NCBI RefSeq assembly: GCF_932274485.2
Contig: NC_065879.2
Span: 37,318,436-37,382,435, forward strand
DNA: 64,000 nt
Reading direction: 5' to 3'
Source of the DNA: Patella vulgata
Lineage: Eukaryota > Mollusca > Gastropoda > Patellidae
Shown here: positions 56,041 to 64,000 of the stretch, piece by piece
Position numbering within the stretch: position 1 is the stretch's first letter
How the letters are laid out: each line of letters begins with the position of its first letter
Translations under genes and position numbers: made by a program
The notes under the pieces: generated by a model
What the model saw: the letters and a program-made list of their open reading frames with translations, nothing else
What the model was told of the DNA's origin: nothing
Database searches by the model: none

Positions 56041-56524
56041 GGATAAGTACAGAAATAGAAAAGTGCATATTCAGTGGTGTAAAAAGAGTATAAAATAGAT
56101 TTCATCGTGTTATTGATTAATAGTTAAAGAATTAACTAACCAGTAGTGTGAAATTTTCAACTGTAACATTATGTGCCAATCTTCTCGGCACCCCAACCTT
56201 ACCTTGTAATGTAGGGGCGTGTCCAGGAATTTTAGCAGGGGAGGGTCCGAGTGGACAACATAAAGGACCGGGATATTATCCGCGATTTGATCAAATCGGA
56301 TGCCCTGATACATATTTCCCCATTTAGGTTCATACGGATAAGGATTAAATTGTAGTGGTGTCAAAACGTTCGTTTGTTCGATGTTATTTAGATGAATGTA
56401 GTAGAAAATAAATTCCCTGCTCAAGCAAACCCACCACCCCACCCCTGCATACACACACATACACACACACACACTAACATTCGGGCAGGCCGGTTATAAT
56501 GTGATAACGTGAGAGAAAATACAA

Positions 56525-57027
56525 TTAAAATAGCTAGGCCCTAATCTCTAACTCAGTATCATCCACAATTTTCGACATTGAAAACACGAATTATTTGTCA
56601 ATTTGAATCAACATTGATGTTGTGATCTTACCGGGAAAAGATGAGCTTCTGATATCCAATTTGACAAAATAAACATTTTACCATTGGTACACGACCATAA
56701 TGCGTTTCAGCGCCAGTTGCAACAAGGGACTCGAAGGACGAGGCTAGACATATTCCACAGCTAGATCTATTTGTTAAGGCCAAGGTCACTAGATGTAAAT
56801 AAGGTTAGGCCAACGTGATTGTTGGCGAGATTGTAGGTTAGGTTTAGGGTAAACGTTAGGCGTAGGTCCAGGATTAGGGTATGGGTTGGGATTAGCGCTA
56901 GCCCTGTTTACATCCCGTGACCTTTGACCAAACTTGAAGATGACCTTATCAAATACATGTAGATCTAACCATATTCCACAAGTCATGTCAATCGGTGGCG
57001 CAATATTCTTATCTGAAGAGCCAATCT
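56525..57027 (+). repeat. Dispersed repeat D2, copy split by a MITE
   Basis: Matches 41953-42240 up to CATATTCCACA, then resumes after the insert with the same 11 bases. Confidence 0.85.
56760..56969. mobile_element. 210-bp MITE with 11-bp target duplication
   Basis: CATATTCCACA is on both sides (56749-56759, 56970-56980) and single in the empty copy at 41953. Ends are inverted: CTAGATCTATTTGTTAAGG against TTAGATCTACATGTATTTGA. The interior has TTAGGG-like words near 56835-56885. No coding. Confidence 0.82.
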
Positions 57028-58147
57028 CCCAAACGAGTTGTCTTCCCTTATATATACTGGATCGACAGCGAGACGTATGTGGAGAATGCTGGAGAGCATG
57101 TGCAATGGGTGTCCACTGGAATAACCAGAAGCTAGAGATTGCGATTCGATTGAGACTTCCAGCGTATTTCGCCGAACATAATTAACGGAAACGATTAAAT
57201 TTTAATGTAGATCAGTTTATATACATTCATATTACATTATTATATGCGTTGCGACCCATTTGTGTCAATTTCTAGGTCCCAATATGAGCGATTTAGCTCC
57301 TTTAATAAAATATTGTTTTTGGAAAGGTTTTACTTTCTATCTAGTCGGGAAAATAAAGTGCCCGAAATCCCATGTTTCATCAATGTTAGGATAGACTTTG
57401 TGGGCGAATAAAACCCTTACGGGTGAGATTGCGTATAATTTAATTCTGCAAAATACCGATGGCTGCTGAAAAGTTTTACACCATTCATAGTTTTATTACT
57501 CTTGTTTATTAATCCCATTAATGGGATTTCAAATATTCTGTCTTTACGACAAAGCTGCTGTGGGACGTACAATAATGTGGGTATATTGTCGTCATACCTA
57601 ACACAGGGCGTTTAAACTGAATGATTAAAATGATGAGTTTTACTATAAACGGGAGATAACTATTTTTATTTTAGCTGTATAAACTGTGATTCTGTTTATA
57701 AAAGAAATCATATTACAGACACAGTGAATAAATAAAATCTTAGATATTTTGATCTAACTTAAATTTCATTTCTTAAAATCCATTTTCCGTAAAATGCTTT
57801 AATAGATATTCAATTACATGCTTTGTTAATTTGGAGTTATCGTTCCTGACTTAAGACGCGTTGTCATACCAGAATGTAAAATCACACAATGTGACAAAGC
57901 CCGGATTATGTTTCATAATCAACAACAACAGCCAATGTTTACAATATGTCGTTAAATATACTGGCGTTAAGTACAAAAAATATATAGCTAAAAGCACCAG
58001 TTAATTTTGATTTGTGAGTAGGCTATATCTACCCTAAACGTCACCATAGAAAGAATTGCATGTTATATTAGAATTTACCAAAACAACTTTTAGCTACTTG
58101 TGAGATCTGCATAGAAGGAAATTTAATTAAAAACATTTAAATTGGAG
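57028..58147. other. Intergenic DNA with worn repeats
   Basis: GGGAAAATAAAGTGCCCGAA near 57350 matches the element at 5869, and AAGCTGCTGTGGGACGTACA near 57553 recurs at 58380. No gene recognised. Confidence 0.5.
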
Positions 58148-58245
58148 ATGGAATTCGACGAAGAGTAGCCGTAATCGCTACGCACCAGGTAGTTTTCCGC
58201 AAAAGGACACTACATGGCGATGCTTACCTTCGTTATCTCGGTTGC
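58148..58245 (+). repeat. SINE family A, internal fragment
   Basis: GGAATTCGACGAAGAGTAGC and ACACTACATGGCGATGC match the SINE body. Both ends are missing. Confidence 0.55.
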
Positions 58246-58249
58246 TGCA

Positions 58250-59450
58250 GAAAACACGACAATAAAACCTATTTCCATTGGCATGTTCAATTACAAAGCT
58301 ACTAAATTTGGTTCAACGAATTTGACTTGTGTTTACATTAATCACAAAGTGATTTCAAATATTCATTTTCTTTAAGACAAAGCTGCTGTTGGGACGTACA
58401 TAACGTGACAGGTGTATTTATCGCCAATACCGTGATTCGTCTTGACTCAATCACAATTATTGTGATAACTAAGACGTTCTTGTTATTTATTTATTTTTGA
58501 TAATTAATCCACTAATTATTTATAGTGGATGCCAAAAATGGTACGTTTAATCCGTAGATAACGTGTGTTAATTAACGTACCTCTCCAAAGTAGTTTAAAG
58601 TAACATGACATAAATATCAACATCATTTTATAAAGGGAGTTCATGTAAAGTATTAGGCCAAATTAAAATATTCTCCTTATGGGAATTAATCAATAACTAA
58701 GATCCTTTTAGTTAGCAAATAATACCATATTTTGGTTTTATTGATTAGACATAATATCTGTATTTGAGAAAGTTCTTGTTAAAAAACTACTTATTGCTAT
58801 TTTTTTTACTATACCCCAGTTATCGTTCGTGGATTTTAGGAAACACGCAGACAAATTCTGCCCACCTTATACCCTTTCCTCAGCGTTACACACAGAGCTA
58901 TAGTACATGCAATTAAAGCAAAACACAACGGTTATCTGTCTAAAAATTCACAAAATATTATATTCATTTGCAATATTTTCATCGTAGAAGGATAGGATAT
59001 TTTAAGGTTTAATATATTTATCGATGTAATCGGATTTCTTAATTTTCTTCCAAGGATAATGCTACTGGTTTGACACCAACATTCGGACATGTCAGAAAAG
59101 TGATAAAAAGTGAGTGAAAATATATTCAATTTAATATTTTTTTTTGTTGTTTCATCAGTTTTTCGGCAGACTTTATTGAGGAAAAAACGTTCTGGCTTCT
59201 AGTTAGCAAAATAATATGCCCTAAATCCCATGACTATTTTGTCTGTAGCCACTCTTTTTTTTTCAGGAATCGAAATTGCTTTAAATTGACTAATTGGTAA
59301 AGCATTTAAAGTCCAGCACCACTCTAGAATAGTCACCCGGCTTTATGCGCCACACTATTTTCGGCCATCATTATTATTTGTTTCATCAGTTTTTCGGGAA
59401 GTGAAATTTCTCGTGTCCTGTGAATACAAATGCACCAGTCGGATTGATTG
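58250..59450. other. Intergenic DNA, no gene recognised
   Basis: AT-rich, short frames only. A CAAAATAATATGCCCTAAATC block near 59208 recalls the element at 5869. Confidence 0.4.
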
Positions 59451-59451
59451 A

Positions 59452-59853
59452 ACATACATTATGCAAGAGCTAAATCTGCCTATTACAGGTCTTTTTTTAG
59501 GCCTGAAATGTTTTCTAAATTATTAATTAATAATTATTAATTAAGACATTAATTAACATATCCTGCAGGCCATAATCAACTCTCGATGGCATTGGATTTC
59601 TCGGCTATTTAATAGATTAGAACGGTATATTTTGATTAATTTAAAAATGGAGGAGCGAGACTGAGCTTCGAACAACCAGTACGCTGGTTGCAGTTATTGC
59701 ACACATCTTGCCAAATCTTCAAAGGCTAATATCTTCGCTCGCAATGGAGTAATTAGAATGAAATTTTCAAATTATTCATTTTACATTATCTATTTTCGAA
59801 CTATTGTAGCACGAATGGCTAGCTCTTTATCTAAATCTTACATAATGTACCTT
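59452..59853. mobile_element. Palindromic MITE of the TTAA family, copy 5
   Basis: ATTATGCAAGAGCTAAATCT left, GGCTAGCTCTTTATCTAAAT and TTACATAATGTACCTT right. Target duplication no longer visible. Confidence 0.68.
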
Positions 59854-59890
59854 TGATTGGAGTCGTTCTCGAATGGGGGGGGGGGCAGGG

Positions 59891-60229
59891 GTCGGTCACG
59901 GTGGCTAAGCGGGTAAGACGCTGACTCGCTAGTCTGGAAGTCATGTGTTCGATACCTGCATTGGCCGAGAAATTTCATCGAGATTTTCCGGCGCGATTCC
60001 CCCTTGTCAGTGATGCAGGACGGAGGGCCTGACAATGACAGCTTTCTAGTCGTTCGGATGGTACGAAAACCCGAGGTCCCGTGTACACATCGGCGTGAAC
60101 GTAAAAGATCCCTTGATCCCTTGTCCGGGCAAAATTTCTCCCATGCACACTGTATGGCGTATGTCCGACTTCATTAGTCCTGTTCGGACCAGAACAGTAT
60201 AACGTTAAAACCCATTTCATGTCATTATC
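59891..60229 (+). repeat. SINE family A, near full-length
   Basis: GGTGGCTAAGCGGGTAAGAC (A box), GTGTTCGATACCTGC (B box), body to GAACAGTATAACGTTAAAAC and CCATTTCATGTC tail. A short internal deletion is present near 60110-60125. Confidence 0.88.
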
Positions 60230-62121
60230 ATCTTTCTCGAATGAATTTATCTGTAGTGTAGTGGCTACAGGATACACAGTACATATAATCTTTGGGGGGG
60301 GGGGGGGGTGCATATGTAACCCTCTTTAAATTTTGTGCGTTTTTTTCCCGAACCGTTATTTCGCCTTTGAAAAGTTTGAAACTTATTTATTATGTAAGCT
60401 TATCCGTATAAGAATACAAATTATTTTTTTTTGTGCTATTTATTTTATTGTAGAAGTGCCTCAACAAAAACAAAAATATAATCGCATAAAATAATGCAAG
60501 AACATGTATAATGTAACAGTATAATTTCATGTTAAAGTTTTGGTATACAAAATATCTAAATTAAGTTCAATTATCTATATTTAATACATAACAACGTAAT
60601 TATCACTCTCCCATCACTTCATTATTACAGTTTTTACAACGTCATAAACTGTATGCGATATCCGTGATGGTTTATAGGTCTATATAATCGCAGCATCGAG
60701 AAACTCGTCACATATAGAAAATATCGTGTCGTAAATTTTCGAGCAGACCCAACGGTTACAACACTAAATTTATTTACAATAAAAAGCAATAACAAATGTT
60801 TAAAAAAGCAACAAGTTTCAACCGGGTGATGGTTTTCGTACATTACAATAAAATTTATTTTGTTTACAAAGAAGTGGCCAGTTTGGCACTATTGAATAAA
60901 TAACATCCATAAAAAAAAATTCTAAATAGTTGTTTAAATTGTATTTCATTTCATGAAACATAACAAAGAACGATTTTAAAACGCCCATAAGATCTAATTT
61001 GTTCTTGAGTATAAATTGAACCCATTTGATTAAAGGGCATATGGCTCTAATCTCCTGAAACTTAAAATAGACGAAATTGGGTCTAAAAGGCACATATTAA
61101 TGTCGTATGAATGTATATAAAGTGATTTATATTCATTTTTAGAAAAAAAAATATTGAAATTCCAAATCAATTATGTTCTGTGAAATACGTGAACAGTTCA
61201 AATTAAACTTAGTCCATTTCTTAATTATTATTTTGTCATTAATAATAACTTCCGCATTTTCTTGTAGGGACGTTTGTCTTTGTTCATTACAAATGGCAGT
61301 CGAAACCATAGGGTACACGACTCGGTGTACTGATTTTAAAATGTTCATTGTGTCTTATATATAAATATTGAATATTAGGATCCCATGTTTTCACGGTAAG
61401 ATAAAAGCATCACTATTGATTGAAATGGACCAATATTGAATTCAATTTCGTGTTTTTAATTTAAGCACAGACCTTGTTTCGCTCCGTTTTTTATAGTTGA
61501 AAATATCGTTTTACTTGTCTTCACTTTGTGGTGGAGGGAAACCGCTAGATATTCTAAATCAACCTGGATTTTAGCCTTGAGCAAATTTAAAAATAAGTTG
61601 GCATACTTTAGGGTTCTATAAAAAAAATTGATAGGATTTCCTGTTAATATGATAATAAGTTAAATGTGAAACCTTGAGTTAATAATATAAATATCAAACA
61701 TACAAACAAACAAACAATATCAAACAATTGTTCACAAAATCGGACGGACTCTATTTTGTGTGTGTGTGTGTGTGTGTGTGGGAGGGGGGGGGGGGTATGT
61801 GGGATTTTTTTTGTTGTTGAATACAAAAATCGTTATATTTTTATGATAAAAGTTAGAAAATTAATAATGATATTCTTTTGTAGAAATTGTAAAAGTATGA
61901 TTCATAGATACATTGGATAATTTACAAAATGTCAAAATGATTATTTATAAATAAATAAATAAATAAATTTATAAGTTTAAAAGTGAATCTTGCAAACTGG
62001 ACTGACAATTCAATTTTCGGACTAAAAAGAACACACGATTCTAGAACATATTAAAAACCAAAAATAATATGTTAGAATTAAATATATCACAGTTTAGACA
62101 AGACCTATGTCAAATCATATT
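60230..62121. other. Intergenic DNA, no gene recognised
   Basis: AT-rich with a G run near 60293, a (GT)n run at 61756-61780 followed by G, and (AAAT)n near 61950-61968. Frames up to 91 codons have no motif. Confidence 0.45.
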
Positions 62122-62127
62122 TTTATT
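62122..62127 (-). promoter_or_regulatory. Candidate polyadenylation signal
   Basis: AATAAA on the minus strand just after the stop of the right-edge gene. Unusually close, so another signal further on may be used. Confidence 0.35.
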
Positions 62128-62132
62128 ATTTT

Positions 62133-64000
62133 TTAAAACAAAACTTTGGTGTAAGTCATAGCCATGAGAACCATAATTCCGACAAATATGGCGGATATAT
62201 TCTTCATTGAATCTACAAAGAGAGGAGAATCAAATAAGTTAATCATGATTTAAATGAAAATGAATAAAAAAAAAATGGCAATATAAGAAATGAAACATTT
62301 TTGCCCACGATGTCAGTTTGATAGTAGAAATATGATAAAATTAATCTTTCTATACTAAACCCTTTAACTGTAGTATGCCTATTTAACACAAACCGAGGTC
62401 CACCTGAGAACTCTAACCTATAAGAAATTGGAAGATTTATGGACATTTCGTTTGTTAGCTATGGCAAGACCATTTCTTAAAGACCCTGATCGTCATAGCA
62501 AACTACAATATTGCCTTAAGTTGGATCCATGAAAGGAATTTCAGTCTAAATATGGTTAAATTCCGTTCAGCATTCAGAGAAGACAACATCTAATAAAGAA
62601 TATGGTCAAAACCATCCAACACCATCTATAATTCTCGCTAATATCTTTTTAATCCGAGTGAATCAAAACTGAAAGATTATCAACCATTAACTTTTTTCCT
62701 CCAACAAATTAAATTCTAAAACATTTTTTTTTATGTATTAGAAAAATAAATAAAGACGTTTGAAGTATTTGCAGGTAAAAACTATTTCCTTTTTAGTGTA
62801 AATGGGTACTAAAATGAGTAAAAGCCACCATTCTGCCCGAACCAGTAACGTCTTATGTAAACAATGCACGCGCCATTGAACCAATGATTGACGCCTTGTG
62901 ATGTGACGTCACGTGTTGAAGGCAGTCATCTTTTACAGAGATATTAGAAGACTTTCGTAATCCTGTGTGAAACAGATTGTAATGACACCATGCATAGACA
63001 ATCCCAGACAAACACCACAACGACTGTTATCAAAATGATACATTCATTTCCATAAAGCAAGAACATGCTTTGCAACCAAATTATCTTTGAAAATTAATCC
63101 TATATCGTGTCCTATTCTATAATTCAAATTTCTTTTTATTATTCTTCATTACAGTAGCTGAGGTAAGCAAGAGCATAAAAAAAACGAAACGAAATTGAGA
63201 TCTGTATTTTAATCAAATGTATTTGTAAATAAAATATACATAAGTGTACTAACCCGGAGCAGCACTGTCATCGTCTGTTGCAACACCAGTGACTTTTGAA
63301 ATTGCTTTCTTTTGATCAGTCGAGAGATCTGCTTTCTGGGCATCAGTAATACTCTTAGCTTGAGCAGGGCTCAGATAGGCGATCTGTGTAGCTGTAAGTC
63401 CCTATAAAATAAAAACAAGCGGTTACCATGCAAGATATGTCCAGATTTTCCAAGATGGACAAAGAATAAGCTAAAAGGGCGATTTTTCGTACAATCAGGG
63501 TCAATAATCCAGATACGGTCAGACACGCGACAATATCAAAAGGAACCAAAATCTTTGGGATATAAACATATATTTAAGTTTCATCAAAATCGGATAAACA
63601 ATGTGACCTCTAGAGGGTTCGCCAGCTTAAATAGTTTTTTTTCGTACAATCAGGGATCATAATCCCTGAAGTTACCGTCCGATTTTGCGCGAATATCGAA
63701 AGGAACCGAGATCTTTGGGATTTAAACACACGTTTCAAGTTTTATCAAAATCTGGTAAAAATTGTGACCTGTGCAATGTCCACAAACTAAAATTATGTGG
63801 ACGAATGAAATGTGATATCAGTTAATTGTTAAAGCAGACGTTAAGAAAGTTACTACAGGCCCAAGTTATTAAAAAAGGAACAAGGTTTAATTTGACGCAA
63901 GGTTTATTAATTGCATGACCTTTTATTACCTGTATACGGTGCACAAGAGATATTTTATAGAATTTAAACATCAAGTTATAAACATCATCGGACAGATCAT
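62133..64000 (-). CDS. C-terminal exons of a GPI-anchored-type, helix-repeat protein (partial)
   Basis: Three exons on the minus strand: 63930-64000 (continues past the window), 63254-63401 and 62133-62212, with GT-AG borders and matching phases (0, then 1). The product ends ...NLMFKFYKISLVHRIQ, GLTATQIAYLSPAQAKSITD, AQKADLSTDQKKAISKV, an acidic small-residue stretch TDDDSAAPGDS, and a hydrophobic end (AIFVGIMVLMAM then TYTKVLF). Small residues followed by a hydrophobic tail are what a GPI-attachment signal looks like. LSPAQ/ITDAQ/LSTDQ helix repeats recall the mesothelin/stereocilin/otoancorin superfamily, which are also GPI-linked; that assignment is tentative. Expected at the cell surface. 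The rest of the gene lies to the right. A C-terminal membrane helix is the alternative. Confidence 0.72.
62213..63253. other. Last intron of the right-edge gene
   Basis: No repeat or exon recognised. TGACGTCACGTG at about 62904 is a palindrome-rich CRE/E-box-like word, of unknown use. Confidence 0.4.
63460..63785. repeat. GTCACA/TCCGATTTT repeats, inverted pair of units
   Basis: Reverse complement of the array at 42640: ACAATGTGACCTCTAGAGG, AATCTTTGGGATATAAACA and TCGTACAATCAGGG blocks occur twice. Lies in the intron between the two last full exons and the edge exon. Confidence 0.82.

Overview
The window is nuclear DNA of an animal, AT-rich and gene-poor. Short exons with GT-AG introns, six scattered Pol III tRNA genes, tRNA-derived SINEs, LINE remnants and many short DNA transposons make it eukaryotic. 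Chitin-binding (CBM14) modules joined to Ig and mucin modules, plus the repeat types, suggest a marine invertebrate, most likely a mollusc; the species is inference.

Four protein-coding loci can be supported. (1) A minus-strand four-exon gene at 19648-24994 encodes a 213-residue NAD(P)-binding reductase of the flavin reductase/biliverdin reductase B type. (2) A plus-strand nine-exon gene at 45122-54913 gives a continuous 936-codon reading frame: short cytosolic N-terminus, one membrane segment, Thr-rich mucin stalk, two Ig-like domains and two chitin-binding modules. (3) The last three exons of a minus-strand gene (62133 to beyond the right edge) end in a GPI-signal-like hydrophobic tail. (4) A two-exon gene at 13408-14052 may encode a 61-residue membrane peptide; this one is weak. 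Six tRNA genes on both strands lie at 38790-40754 (Gln-CTG, Ser-AGA, Ile-AAT, Gln-TTG, Arg-TCT, Gly-GCC).

Most other structure is mobile DNA. There is an apparently whole Tc1-like transposon at 1649-3179 and a decayed one at 21327-23127, itself hit by a MITE, in the first intron of the reductase gene. A 5.2-kb element at 29075-34230 has ~0.92-kb terminal inverted repeats built from ~155-bp tandem units and decayed genes for a zinc-finger-type protein. Two tRNA-derived SINE families share one 3' tail. Other groups are a palindromic MITE family with TTAA target duplications (five copies, two in introns of the mucin gene), hAT-like MITEs with near-8-bp duplications, and foldback or MULE-like elements with 9-11-bp duplications. 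Two LINE remnants, a 324-bp satellite and a GTCACA-type repeat array complete the list. I saw no retrovirus, LTR or Polinton-like element.

The strongest candidate for something new is the mucin-Ig-chitin-binding membrane protein. It recalls the secreted VCBPs of amphioxus and sea squirts (two V-type Ig domains plus one chitin-binding domain), but it is membrane-anchored in type II orientation on a mucin stalk.
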